A stretch of 64,000 nucleotides of DNA from contig NC_092569.1 in the NCBI RefSeq assembly GCF_037975245.1, positions 4,488,501 through 4,552,500 on the forward strand, read 5' to 3'. The notes below the pieces were generated by a model. The model did no database searches and had not been told where the DNA came from. It worked only from the letters and a program-made list of their open reading frames with translations. Source of the DNA: Apostichopus japonicus (taxonomy: Eukaryota; Echinodermata; Holothuroidea; Aspidochirotida; Stichopodidae). Positions 12,253 through 24,124 of the stretch are shown one piece after another. How positions within the stretch are numbered: the first letter of the stretch is position 1; every line of letters begins with the position of its first letter. Made by a program: the position numbers and the translations under genes.

Positions 12253-12993
12253 CTAGATAAGGTTATCTACTGTTGCATTAGCCTTCTCTCGCAGTTGCTG
12301 TCGGTAGTGCCTGTTGAAGAGATCGATGGTTGTCTTCACACGTGCCCACTCAGCTTCCTCTGCCTGATGTGTCGGCAGCGGTGCAAAGTCAAATATGGAG
12401 CGTCTTATTTTCTGTAGGCGGTGTTGATCTGGTTGGGTCTTGCCCCGCTTCCCTGATGTGTTCCCACATACTTGCTCTTCCGCCGTTAAATATTGTGCAA
12501 CCAGAAGTTTTGCCATTTGCCTTCGATCCTGGCAACATTTAGACAGGAGAACATGGATGGGGCTATCTTGCACTTGCAGTGGTGTGGGTGCGGGTGCGGG
12601 CGAGGAAGACAGAGTAAGTAGAGCATTGCCGACTGCACTGGAAAGCTCAATTGGTGGCGGTGTGGCAGGTACAGGCATTGGGGAAGAAGTAGTTGTTGGT
12701 GGCTGCTGAATTGACCCTTGCTTCCTCTCCATCTCATCCACTCTCTTCCTCAACTCTGCAAGTTCTTCGGACTGCGCTAACATCTTCAACGATAATTCTG
12801 CAAATCGTCCGTCGCACACTGCTGAGCAACCAAAGGCTGGAGTAGCCCTCGACCACTCATCCGGCAAAGGTGGGGGATTGCCCTCTGCTGTGGCTGACAA
12901 CACCGCTGACTGAAGTGCCATTGTGGCAGCATCAGCGCATCCATCTGCCATCCCTTCTGTCTGTGGCGGACACTGGGGCTGCCGGCCCAATGG
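12253..12993 (-). CDS. BEN-like domain protein, terminal exon
   Basis: An open frame runs from a probable acceptor GGATAG (exon start 12993) to a stop at 12253-12255, about 246 codons. It holds a low-complexity N-part, a heptad-rich segment (LSLKMLAQSEELAELRKRVD, then EMERK) likely to form a coiled coil, a Pro/Ser/Thr linker, and a C-terminal domain with LLSKCCQDRRQMAKLLVAQY, then VCGNTSGKRGK, LQKIRRSIFDF, and WARVKTTIDLFNRHYRQQL. The last part resembles BEN domains, which bind DNA or chromatin proteins and often follow coiled coils. The first ATG inside the exon encodes MADGCADAATM, but the upstream exons fit in phase, so translation probably starts earlier. Assignment to BEN is by pattern and moderately sure. 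The sequence could be a host gene or a transposon-carried one. Confidence 0.6.
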   Translation of the reverse strand, partial: PLGRQPQCPPQTEGMADGCADAATMALQSAVLSATAEGNPPPLPDEWSRATPAFGCSAVCDGRFAELSLKMLAQSEELAELRKRVDEMERKQGSIQQPPTTTSSPMPVPATPPPIELSSAVGNALLTLSSSPAPAPTPLQVQDSPIHVLLSKCCQDRRQMAKLLVAQYLTAEEQVCGNTSGKRGKTQPDQHRLQKIRRSIFDFAPLPTHQAEEAEWARVKTTIDLFNRHYRQQLREKANATVDNLI

Positions 12994-13716
12994 CTATCCT
13001 CTTTGCAATCTGTTAGAACAAATGAATAAACAAAATGAAGGTTACTGTATTAGGTATGCATCATTTAATCAAGTACGTTCAGTCTGTTTTTCTGCTTTAA
13101 AAGTTAGGTGTACTGAGTAAAGAATTATTTTACAGGGACTGCAGAGACAAAAAAAAACCTTTTTTTTCTAGGGAAAAACGGTCCACGGTAATAAGGTGAT
13201 CATTTCAAAATTTACATAGCAAGAAAAAAATGGAGGAGGCTACCCCCCCCCCACCCCTCTCTGTGGTCCTTGTTATGTACTGGTGTTTGTTTATAATTGA
13301 GTCACCTTAAACTTTGTAACTGATCGGCTTTTTCAAACCCACAAAGCTTGTTATAGAAACGATTAAGTTCCATCCCAATTGTGTATATTGAGGACATCTA
13401 TGAATAGCATCGTATCAATTTATCTTCTTTTGCCATGTTGATCGTTAATGAGGAGAAAGAGGTACTACTATCTGGAACCTGTACTTTTTACGCAGAAATT
13501 TCAATTATGCATTTAATAACAACTTCAACTTTTCAAATCGTCACTTTTACAGATATGCAGTACGCTGTATACACACAGTGTCACATTTATATAAATACTT
13601 CTTTCCAATTTTTTTGCTGTGTCCGAGCAGGTTATCAAAGGAATTAAATGGAAAGGTGTGATTGAAGGATTTACTGTAAATTACTTCGTAACCACCAAAA
13701 TGATAGCTCACCGTAC

Positions 13717-13989
13717 CTTTTTGGGCACCAGCGTCCTTGTCTTCTTCATCGTCGACGGAGCCTTGCTTGACGTTCTTTGCATACGTTGTGCGGGGCGCCT
13801 GTGCGGGGTTTCGTTTTCTTGGTCCCTTTGGTGGTTGACGACATCCCGATGAACAACAGTATTACTGCGGCTTGTTGAGCCCTCTCCCTGGTTTACAATC
13901 ATTACTAACCGTTGCCTCCGATGCGTTGATTCCACCAGATTCATATCCTTGAGCCACTCATATTTAAGGCTTCTGCTTTTGGCATAGAT
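13717..13989 (-). CDS. BEN-type gene, middle exon
   Basis: A 273 bp exon (91 codons) lies between acceptor CCTTCCAG and donor AAAAAG|GTACGG. It begins IYAKSRSLKYEWLKDMNLVE and ends with a basic Ser/Thr-rich tail (MKKTRTLVPKK). Phase 0 at both ends matches the exons on either side. The basic linker carries no recognised domain. Expression data would settle the model. Confidence 0.55.
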
Positions 13990-14704
13990 CTGGAAGGATA
14001 TATATAATGTCGATACGGTGAACGACAAAAAAAAAACGCATTTTGAGAACGAGACAACCAAGAAGAATATACTTTATAATGTTCCTCGGGCTTTCGGTGA
14101 TTGAAAGAAATTGTTGTTGAATTGTTGATTCTAGGCTACAGATACTGTAGGCCCAAAAAGTCTTAAAGATTTAGTTTTCAAATGAAGTGTTAAAAATCGG
14201 CCGTATCTCAAGGTTTCAAAAAAAAAAAAAAATTAGATGCAATATATACTGTACATGGTGTTCAGGTCAATTCTTACGTGCGCGACAAAAAAATTATATT
14301 TGAGAACGAGACAACTAAGCAGAATATACAAAGTAGTTGCTATTTTGCTTCATTACAGGAACATATTCTAAGCCAATGTTTCTCAGGCTTGCTATAAGAA
14401 ATAACGAGTTGCTTCGCCACTATACGTTGCGTTAGATATTGTAAACCGCCTACTGTACCCCCTACTTTCACTGGACGAGTAAAGAAGTATCAGTTCAAAA
14501 ACCATTAATTTTCTTCTAACAAGATATTAACGTTAGATTTTATCATTATCGAGATACTGTATTGAGATTAAAAAATAACCAGAGGAAGACTTAAAGCAAG
14601 TTTACACTATCATAACAAAATGGTAAAGAGGCCTACAGTTCTTCAGGGCGATTGGCAATTGGGGGGGGGGGGGGGGGTTGCGACTGTAAATCCTTGGTAC
14701 TTAC

Positions 14705-14990
14705 CATGCAGTTAAAAGAGTCGTTTTCCTCGACTTTTACACACTCTCCAGAAGTTCCGTCCGCCTTCTTAATTGTTACTTCTTCACCTTTCTGATATAA
14801 ATACGGTTGGGTTGCTTTCCAATTTTCGCTATCCAGCCGACATTGCCGCTTTGGCACGGACAGTCTCGTCTTTTCTTTAGCAACCGGTAACTCTGTAGTT
14901 CGCCCAGCGAATTTTGAAGGCGTCGGCTCTCTTCTCCAAAACTTTTCCAATGAGCCAGATTCCACATGCAGGATCCACTGCTTGCACTGA
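14705..14990 (-). CDS. BEN-type gene, upstream exon
   Basis: The open frame passes through VESGSLEKFWRREPTPSKF, LSVPKRQCRLDSENW and YLYQKGEEVTIKKADGTSGE, then ENDSFNCM, and ends at a strong donor ATG|GTAAGT in phase 0. The frame extends back to an acceptor-like TTTCAG near 14995, so this is probably internal and earlier exons were not found. GEEVTIKKADGTSGECVKV looks like a small beta-barrel segment but I cannot name it. A 16-base G run (about 14659-14674) lies in the intron just after it. Confidence 0.5.
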
Positions 14991-15306
14991 CGTCTTTACT
15001 GAAATCATGTTGGTATTGAAATACTACACGGTAATGGCTCTCTTCTACAGAAACTGTATTCGAATGGTAGCAGGGATCTCAAAGTTCTTTGCTTTATACA
15101 AAGTAATTACTTTAATGACACCGCCAATAAACTTTCTGCCTATTTTAGGCAGTGCTTTATCTTGTTAACATAATGCAATCAAACATCAATAGGGAGACTA
15201 CCATGTGGGTCTGTAATAGCTCAACAGGTTTGCTCACTGCATGCATTCATTCTGCAAGGGTCATATCATTACTCAGTTTTCCTTGAGCTATACCTTCGAA
15301 TACAAT

Positions 15307-16308
15307 ATGCCAGGCAAGTTAGTACCAACGCATATACGACTGAATATTGTACGTGCGGCAATTCTCGGAAGAAAACCACCTTTACAAATTTGGCGAGAAC
15401 TTAAAGATTCTGGTGTGTTGATATCTCGGAACACCGTGAAGAACATTATAGCGAGATTCCGTACGAGAAGTAACCTGCAAAACAAGAAGCGGGGTGGACG
15501 GCAATGAAGTATGACTACAGAGCATCTTAAACTTATTGATGGGTTGATGGAGACTAACGACGAGTTGACTTCAGCAGATCTTCGCTGAGAATTACATAAG
15601 GCCACGGGCACCAGTTTCGCCACATCCACTATCAGGAAGAAGAAGCTTGAACTTGGTAGGGTGTTTAATCAGACTCAGTTTGCCCAAAATATCAGAAGGC
15701 AAAACCGTATGAAGCGTTTGATACACATCAGAGAACTGGCTCTAACGAATGAAACTTACAATGACGTTGTGTTTACTGACGAATGTTCAATCGAGCTAGA
15801 TCATCATGCCAGGATAGTATTTCACCGTAAAGGCACAAAACCTAAACTTAAAGGAAAACCGAAGCACCCATACAAATTGCACGTGTGGGCCAGTATTTCG
15901 AAGCGGGGGGCTACTGACATCTTCATCTTCGATGGGATAATGCGTCAGGAGTTCTTCGTGGAAATTTTACGAGACGCTCTTCTGCCTGTCGGTCCCAAAA
16001 ATTTCCCAGAAGGTTTTCGTCTGATGCAAGATACCGACCCAAAACACACCAGTCTGTACGCAAGACGTTTCATGGAGGAAACCAATATTACATGGTGGAA
16101 GACTCCCCCAGAGAGCCCTGACCTACAGTAAATCCGATCGAAAAGGTGGAAAAGAATGGAAGCCACACAAGAAGGAGGAACTGGTGGAAGGAATTCTTAA
16201 GTTCTGGAGGGAGCGGGTGACCCACAAAAGTGCCGAACCTTCATCAACAACTTAAAGAAGGCAATACCAGCGGTCATCGATAGTCGGGGAGAGGCAACAC
16301 AGTATTAA
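15307..16308 (+). pseudogene. Tc1/mariner-like transposase, decayed
   Basis: The frame starts MPGKLVPTHIRLNIVRAAIL with a helix-turn-helix (ISRNTVKNIIARF), then a GGR linker followed by a stop. A second helix region follows (SADLR, stop, ELHKATG), and then the catalytic domain: VVFTDECSIE (first D), KLHVWASISKRGATDIFIFD, LMQDTDPKHTS (second D) and ESPDL with a frameshift just before the NPIE motif (third acidic residue). By hand count, the spacing from the first D of QDTDPKH to that E fits DD34E. After further shifts the C-terminus reads KCRTFINNLKKAIPAVIDSR and GEATQY before TAA. At least two stops and two or three shifts make it inactive. I could not place its terminal repeats. Confidence 0.9.
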
Positions 16309-18412
16309 GCTGTATGTAACAAACAAAACGGTTCTTTTAAGGACCATCACATATTCCAGAAAGAGATGACCATCCTCCCTCAAACATGCTTGTATTTCAT
16401 CTTCTTTATTTAAATTAAGGCTTTCATTTTTAGTACCGAAGATCTCCCCCGGGGGGTGTGGGCATGATAAGAACTTACCCTGAGCACTGATTTCCGGTTA
16501 TAATGTCAGGGGCAGTGCTAGCTTCCTAATAAAGTAAAGAAAAATCGCCATTTATTAAAAAATCGCCATTTTTACGCCCCGTCAAAGCAAGAAAAAATCT
16601 GTTATTTCTGGTCATTATGTTATAAAAAAAAGGGAGGGGGGGTCTCGTTTCGACCCTAGTATGAACTTCGGACGCAAAGACGAGTAACAGAAAATACAAG
16701 AGGCAAACTACTGTACTAGTGCAGGTATACAGAGGGCAAGGCGAACTCAAATAAAGAAGTAAATGCATTAGTAAACAAAGAGGGAGAAAAGTAAATAAGT
16801 CAGGGAAAAAATATAAACTGTAGAAGGATAAAGAGAGAATTAAATAATGAGGAGTAAATAATAGACTGTGGGGAGGGTGGGGGGGGGGGAATCAACGTAC
16901 AGGAAGGACATATCAAAAGTTTTAATAATGACAATAATATGACTAGCGTGTGAAATGCGTGTATATCTTACCACAGTGAAATGCCAATAGCCTTAACACC
17001 TCGGCGGTTAAGAAGTTTGTGTTATTATACACAAACAAGAGAACTAATTATTATCAGCGTACATTACAACAAGAATTCTTCTTTTTGTGATCATTTCAAA
17101 TGGAATTAAATGATACATGCTGCGTAGATGGTGTGATGGTGTGTTAGGTCATTGCATATAACTCCTGACTATTCTGTCATTTGTGAACAGGACTGCATAA
17201 TGCAATTTTAGTCTAGTATATTAATTATTTAACGATGTCTATTTTCCTCAAGATGAGCTTCATTCTCAAAAGTTATACCTATACTTACATTTTATGCCTT
17301 TGTTTGCTAACTGGGTCATCTACTTGGTTATTTTGCAGTGGCAAAGGTGTCACTTATAACTGTTTCTTCTCCTCTTTTCTGCTTGCAAGTGTTCCTCTCA
17401 TTCCTAAATTTGTCCATCAACTTCATGCTCCAGTTCTCCTGTTTCAAAAGGAATTATAAATAATAACGATGGATCTATGTTCACATACTGGGTATTGACT
17501 AATCACAATAAGTCCCATTCCAACCTCATAGCTTCAAGCACACACACATCTAATCAAATACAAACACATGCTGTTCAAAAGCCGTTATTTCCTAACCACA
17601 CTTGCTTTGGTCTACCAAACATACTCTGAAACTCTCTACAAAGACAACGATGCACAGAGCTGACCTTGGCAACCTAGGATATGGAATTATATTTTACCCA
17701 GCCCAGACACAATAGCATGTGCATATCAACATTACTTACTACAGGATGAGCTCCAGGTATGGCTGCCTTTCCCAGGAATGGGTACACCCCGCTGCCTCTG
17801 AGTAGTGGGCTGAAGAGGGCCGGCCAAGTGGTGATAGATCAGTTCATGTGCAACTCGTAGATTGCTCAGCAGCATCTCTCTTCCAAGTCCTGCTGTCGGT
17901 ACACTACAAAAGTCAGCCAACCGGTTTGGACCTACATGTAATGAAAGAAATTAATGAAAATGATATGGCACAAAAGAGGGGTCTAATTAGGAAGACACTG
18001 CAACTGCGTGACCTCTCCAAAGACTCTCCAATTTGTGCAGAATATGATCATCAATATAACAACCCTCTGAGTAATGCAAGAAGTAAGACTCCATTTGCTC
18101 CTGCAAGCCAATGCAGAGATGTGATTGTTGAGAATGTCACCATGCATAAATATGTTATTAGTTACTATCACAGTAACAAGTTGTGCATAATTTGGGTGAA
18201 ATAAAAAAAAGAAGCGATCACAAGGTACAATATCCAGACCATGAGAGCTGTTCAGCAAAGATGCCCTATTTCGGAGATGAACAAAATGGTCGAAAGATTT
18301 GTGAATCCAAATTACTTACAGGTAAAAATCCACTAATGGTCAAGTGTCTCACAACTGATGCCAATGGCAAGGCATATCAAGGGTTCAGTACTACAATGGC
18401 TGTAACTACTCA
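16309..18412. other. No gene established
   Basis: A minus-strand open stretch at 17732-17920 ends at a donor-like GTAGTAAGTAATG, so it could be an exon, but I recognise nothing in it. The rest is A+T-rich with a G-run near 16870-16890. Confidence 0.35.
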
Positions 18413-19867
18413 TTAAAGAGGTTATGAAATGAAACACTTTCATGTCTTGGAATGGTTTATCTACATTACTACAACACCACCCATGCACATTTTTCCGTAA
18501 ATACGGCTTCAAACGCCAGAAATTCGCTGTCAAAGTATTCCCTAGAGACCTCTCGAGCTGCCACTCGTAAAAAAAAAGCAAAGCTGCCCATCGCAGTTCA
18601 TCTGACGTCATCAAAGGAACCATTTCAGCCAAAGCCGACTCCCCGCTGTTTACCGATACGGCGTTATACAGTTTACAACATGTAACCACAACACTCCTCT
18701 CATCAATTGTCTTCTCCCGAATCTGCCGATTCCGAGGAAATAGGACTTCACCTCTCAGGACATTCGTAAACCTTTGACTAAAATTATTTTCTTGAGGAAG
18801 AAGAGGAGTAAATAGTTTTGAGGGTGATGAAGATAATATCAGTGTTTTTCCCTATCAATTGAGCCCCTTGCAGAAGAATTGTAAAACGATCCTGATGGCC
18901 GAGACACGTCGCTGCCGTGCGAAGTCCCCAGGCAGAATGCTTGGACGACCCTGAACCGGAACTGGTCGGTTGAGCATAAACAAAACCACCGTTATTAAGA
19001 CCTTCATATGATTTAAATTATCTCGAATGTTGATGATCCTTTTACTTAACTTCGTAGCGAAGCTTCTAGAATTTTGTGTCTTACAGTGCAAGGAAAATGT
19101 GACATTCTGTTACAGTGCAACCCTAGAGTAGTACTAGTAACATGGCCCTAGACCTAACTAATAGACGTTGTATAACAGGCTAGCCCGTGTAATTGTATCA
19201 TCCAACTGTTACGTAAAATCACAACACAGCGCCAGTTTTACCACAAAAGAAAACTTGCAGATCTAGAATTGATTGTTCTAAAACCAACTGGCTTTAAGTT
19301 TTGTGCAAAATATTAGGTAACCAACAAAAAAATCGTCATTTGCTGTATCAAGGAGGCCTAGGCTATGGTCATAACAAGTAATTTGGCAACAGTATAGGCC
19401 TAAAGGCACTCATAACGTTGTGTATGTGTAGTGTTTTGAGCGAGTCGTGTTCAAATTCTTCGATTTCTGTCATCTTTTGGAAAAGCTTGCAATTGAAATC
19501 CGTCTTTACTTGTGGTGGAGCAACCTGATACCACATATCGGCTCAGCATATTTAACAGTAACGAGATAAATTTACGTAAAAACAAAACTCCAAATCTCAA
19601 TTACTACGGAGCGCTGCAACAGTGTAATGTTGTGTGTTCTCAGACGTTTGAGAATGTAAACATAGCGTCTCGGAAGTGAGCTGAGTTCCTCGACTGACGT
19701 CACACCGCAATACCGTAAATACAACAATTTTTCGAAAGTTTTTATTACCATCGAATTTTTGATCGTTTATTCCTCGAGGATGCAAGCTTCATTTGACACA
19801 TTTGGAAAGCTACTAGTATACAGAATACGATGAGAAATATTTTTTTTCCATTTCATAACCTCTTTAA
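18413..19867. mobile_element. TTAA-flanked 1447 bp transposon, copy 2
   Basis: The element (18417-19863) is flanked by TTAA at 18413-18416 and 19864-19867 and has perfect 15 bp inverted ends AGAGGTTATGAAATG. TGACGTCA lies 186 bp from the left end (18603-18610) and 161 bp from the right end (19695-19702). Length, target site, AGAGG start and the placement of TGACGTCA all match the element at 6809-8265, although the inner sequence has diverged. A plus-strand fragment SSPESADSEEIGL near 18708 resembles the SSPGSEIGL leader of the other copy, so the two are likely in opposite orientation. It has no intact ORF. Confidence 0.78.
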
Positions 19868-20287
19868 ATTAAAGGAGAACATTAGTCGTGGATTGATATA
19901 GGTCGCTAATAGGAGTGTGCCACCCTATAGTATTACAATTTCAATCTAAACCAATCCCACAATATGGTCTCTTCCTTCATTCCTTTTTTTTCTTCATGGG
20001 ATCCCATGAAACCTTTTAGCACAAAATTAGATAAGGTTCGTATCCCCAGATTATAAACACTGTTTTTGGTAGTACAACACCAAACTGCTACTACCCAGTA
20101 TTAATGTCAATTATTGGAACATACTGTACAGTCTCAGAAACCTTTGTACACCAATTAGTAGGGTCAGAGCTAAATCGATTTCACAATGACATTAGTATCA
20201 GTGTGGCAATTAATGCTGCAGTTTACTTATTACACCTTAATGAAAAGAACAGCTTAAGAAAATGCAGCAATGTATGTGACAATCATG

Positions 20288-21700
20288 TTAATATTGGGAT
20301 TTCTTTTTTACTAACTTTGCAGATAAACTTCTACTTCTCATCTGAATCTTCACTGCTCTCCTTAACTTCCTATCTAGAATGACTACTTGTTGTTGAAATG
20401 TTGTTGGGATGTCCCATGCTTCTGAAGTTGATTGGCAACTGTCATTTTGTTGTGCAAGTTGAAAATAACACTGCTTATATGTTGGATGGCTCCTAACAGT
20501 CACCAATGATTCATGGAAACTATATAGTGGGCCTTCACTATCAAGTAAGCTACATGTACTACTTAGTGAGTGTAAGTCTGTGATGGTATAAGCTCTAAGG
20601 TGCTGGGTATTACTTTCACTTTTCCTCTTTGAGGTAGCTGAGAGGTTTCCACACCTACCCATGCAATCATCCCATTCTTTATCATAAAGTTGAAATTTGA
20701 TTTCTTCTTGAATATGAAACTTTTGCCTAATTTAAAGTTGCTAACTCTTCAACTTGTTTCTGTTCTTTTAAGATGAGGTCAGAGATAGCCAATGTGAGCA
20801 GTTCATAAATACTTATTTTTTTTCCATTACGTCTAGTTTTTCTTCACTCACCTCTCCAGTGCAAATACAAAATATGAGCCATCGTTGAATAAAGTTGCAG
20901 GGTCTGGCATAATTATATTTGTGTGACAATGCTGGCTGCTTTAGACGCTGTACTGTCTGATGAAAGAAAAAATAAACAAGATTACAGCAAATACTGTTGT
21001 AATGATGATGTTGGAACAACAAAGTTGATTTTATCAATATCTATAGACATCTACAGCTCAAAATACTCTTCATGAAACTTACACTTGATCACCACATAGC
21101 TCTTAACATCAAATTTAAATCATGGCAATGTACAGTGATCAATAAAACTCTGGCTTTCGTATAATTAATGTATTGTATGACTCTACAACAACATATACAT
21201 GGCATTCCCTATCAAAACAATCAGTGTCCATTTCTTGCACAATGAAGTAGCACATGGAAAGGTGAAAAAAAACATACTTTGAAATAAAGCATTAGATTTA
21301 TAATTGGCTCCATCACAATAGTCCATTACAATATCTGGATTCCTAGACAAATGACCAATGTTAACCACATGAGCAAAACTATCATCATTTAGGAACAAAG
21401 ACTGCAAGGTACCTAGAATGCTCAAATGTTTCTGTTTGCTCACAAGTCCTAATCAAAGTTGCAGTCGTGCCACCATATTCAACTTTTGTCTACAAACCTG
21501 AAGTTTCATGGTGGCTCTCTTTAGCCATTTGGTCAATAGCTGCTTCAGAAAGTTTGTTTTTCTTCAAAATTTTCTGATTGGACAATCTTTCACATCAACC
21601 ATTATATGGTAAAATTCCACCTGTTTTCTGCCATACTACCTTTGTGGGAAATGGTGTAGGACAACCCTGAATTTCTGTACCGTAAAAGAAAGAAAACATA
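20288..21700 (-). pseudogene. Unrecognised coding remnant, several exons
   Basis: On the minus strand, protein-like pieces occur in order: PTPFPTKVVWQKTGGILPY and LSNQKILKKNKLSEAAIDQM (ending at a TTCAG|GTTTGT donor near 21498), VEYGGTTATLIRTCEQTE, then YCDGANYKSNALFQ with a CAAA|GTATGT donor, MPDPATLFNDGSYFVFALER with donor GAGAG|GTGAGTG near 20850, and a 124-codon open stretch (20288-20662). Stops interrupt some of them. The order and splice-like ends suggest a decayed gene or transposon gene. I do not recognise the family, and the exon borders are guesses. Confidence 0.3.
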
Positions 21701-21805
21701 GATAATTAAAATCATTTATTAAAATTACAATTCATTTTTCTTAATTTTAGTTAACCATAAAAATAGCTTGAACAACAGCTCTTGTCTCTTACTATTTTCA
21801 TGACC

Positions 21806-22302
21806 AGGGCCCTATTCCATAAAAGTTAAGAACATTCTTATCTAGGACTTAAGAAGAATAATCTTTCTTAAGTCTGTTATTATTCTTAACTTTAAGAACA
21901 TTCTTATCGAGACTTCTATTTCATAAAGCAACTTAAGAAGAATTCATTCTTATCTTTGTCCTGAAATCGTTCTTAACTTTAAAAATGATCAGCATCATTC
22001 TTAAGTATGTTCTTAAGTGTCACATGTCAATTAGGCGGGAAATTTCAATCAAAACACATCATTGCTTATTTCGGTGTTTAATGTGGGTGCCAATGATGGC
22101 TATGTATATGGCTTTTGGGCTGCTTGAAAGAGAAAACCAACGAGCTCTACGAAGGGAAAGGGTATTTAGGGACAGAACTAACCCACTACATCAATGGACA
22201 GACCGACTGATGCATTCAAAGTACCGGTTCAGTAGACTTGCGTGCATCAACATCATTGATATGCTTCAAGCTGATATTTCTTTAAGCATATGCCCTACTT
22301 AA
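21806..22302 (+). mobile_element. Harbinger-type 5' end fragment
   Basis: The stretch begins GGGCCCTATTCCATAAA and then has alternating TTAAGAA and TTCTTAA words (about 21825-22010), as in Harbinger-type terminal and subterminal repeats. Then comes an open frame with RRERVFRDRTNPLHQWTD and KYRFSRLACINIIDMLQADI. This is the N-terminal signature of one HARBI1-like transposase group (RVFRDRxNPL, RYRFSR). The catalytic part and a matching right end are not found nearby. Confidence 0.6.
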
Positions 22303-23539
22303 TATAGAATAGGCTATAATAGTGGTGGGGGTGGTGATGGGATGGCAATCACAGCTACTATAATGGGGTAACTATAGAAAAGTTCATTTCTGACTGGGGT
22401 GGGAGGGATGGGGGAAGGGTAGAACTACTTACCGCAAGGTTGGGGAGGGGACAAAACCGTTCTTGAGGGAAAGTTGAACTGTTGCCCGACTTCAGACCGT
22501 CTTCCTGGGGGAGGGGTCTAATGGGGTATCCCCTCCCCTTTGAAAATTTTGGTTTATATATGGGGGATTATATGCAAAATGGTGTTATCATTTGCCCTAA
22601 TTTGCACAGATTTTTTGCCCGTATCTTAGGTCTTCAGAAATTTGTTTTTTTTTGGGGGGGGCAGATACCCCCACCTTGTATGCCTATAATCGGTATGTTT
22701 GTGGGTTTTTTGACCAGGAGCTGATCCAGATTTTTTGGCAGCAGGTTTAGGGTTATATGTGATGCTGTCCTGGGGGAGGGATCTGTTGTGTTCCTGCAAC
22801 ATTTTGCATTGACTTTGAATATATAGAACTCATTTGAAGCTAGCGAACATGGTCGACCCACCCAATAACAAAAATTGTACACAAAATGCAGAATTGAAGC
22901 TGGCAAACAGTGTAATTCTATCTTCAAAATCATACCAAGTTTTGTACGGTGGAGTATAAGAATCGCAAGATACAATTTGTTAAAGTTGACAAGTGAAACG
23001 TGGTAAAACTGCATGATTTTCGATCAATTAACTGAAACTTGCAAATACTTAGGTTTTTCACAGGAATATACGAAGAGTCCTAATTGGCAAATTAAGAAAT
23101 TCCGCACAACGATTTTTCAATTAAAAAAATCATTGGGGACCCCTCTAAAAAATATACAAACATGTTTTTGTGTGCTTCACCCTCTATGTAGAAAAATCTC
23201 CCTACATTTTTTTCCCTTTCTATAAACTTTTTTCCCCACTGTCAGGGCTTCCCCCCCCCCCCCCACCGCCTCTGTCAGATTGTTTTTAAAGGTAATCTAT
23301 TATTTTCTACATTTCTTATTTGGCTAGAACATTACAAATTTATATAGGATACTGGAATAGAAATTTTAAAGTGAATTTGTAATATTGTTCAATTACAATG
23401 AATATGAACTGACTTTTACAATAGCATTCACGGCAAAAGATATTAAAGGACATTTCCTTTCTTCCCATATAAGACTCAAATAAACGTAGAATGTGGCAAT
23501 GTGGAATGCTTGAGTTATTACAGTTATTATACTTCTGAA
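22303..23539. other. G/C-run-rich spacer, no gene
   Basis: There are many short G or C runs (22320-22760 and 23246-23265) such as are seen near the ends of the hAT-like elements of this window, but I found no paired ends. No coding frame is convincing. Confidence 0.4.
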
Positions 23540-24085
23540 GAGACTCAGATTGCACGGCTGAAGTCCATGCGATGAATGGGCAGGCAGGCAATATAGGATG
23601 ATTTGTTTTCAGCATAGAAGTTTACAGTCTCGAGGGTGATGTGAGAGCTATGCCCTTCAAATAGAAGGGTGATAGGGAAGGTGATGTCCTCTCTCCTAGC
23701 GCTCAGTCAAATCAAATTGGCGATCCATTCGTAAAAAACTTCTGTGTTAATCCAGCCGTTCGAGGATTGTCCTACACACCATTCCTCTGGAGCACCCTAC
23801 AGGGGGTCGTAACAGAAGCCGCTGTTCGGGAAGATTAACATAGGCTCCAAGAAAAGCCCTGTAGCATTCACACAGGCCAGGACGGTGATTTGCCTTTTGT
23901 CCATGTTGCTCAACTGGTAGATGTTCTTTGTCTCTCTTGGGGCCAACACTTTCTCCTTGCATCCTGCCAGTGGAAACCCACTTTTGTCACAGTTGAAAAT
24001 GCGACTGCCATCATTAAGAATGTCCTCCCAGTTTTCCACCGCCTCGGAACTGACACACACCTTATAGTCTCTGAACCATTTTTTC
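23540..24085 (-). pseudogene. pogo/Tigger/Jerky-like DDE transposase, decayed
   Basis: On the minus strand the sequence reads KKWFRDYKVCVSSEAVENWE, then RIFNCDKSGFPLAG (first catalytic D), KEKVLAPRETKNIYQLS, KRQITVLACVNATGLFLEPM and LIFPNSGFCYDPL before a stop. The frame goes on with NGWINTEVFYEWIANL, a stop, and TFPITLLFEGHSSHITLETV, then YIACLPIH. This is the DDE_1 (DDE superfamily endonuclease) core. The usual DGHxSH aspartate is replaced by Glu (FEGHSSH), and there are at least two stops. The N-terminal DNA-binding region is absent. Confidence 0.85.
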
Positions 24086-24124
24086 TAGTTGCTCGACTGT
24101 AAACATAGCTTTTTCTTTTCTTTT

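Noticed and set aside
18855-19091. Minus-strand frame in the second TTAA element
   Set aside because: No relation to the element's presumed plus-strand ORF and no domain.
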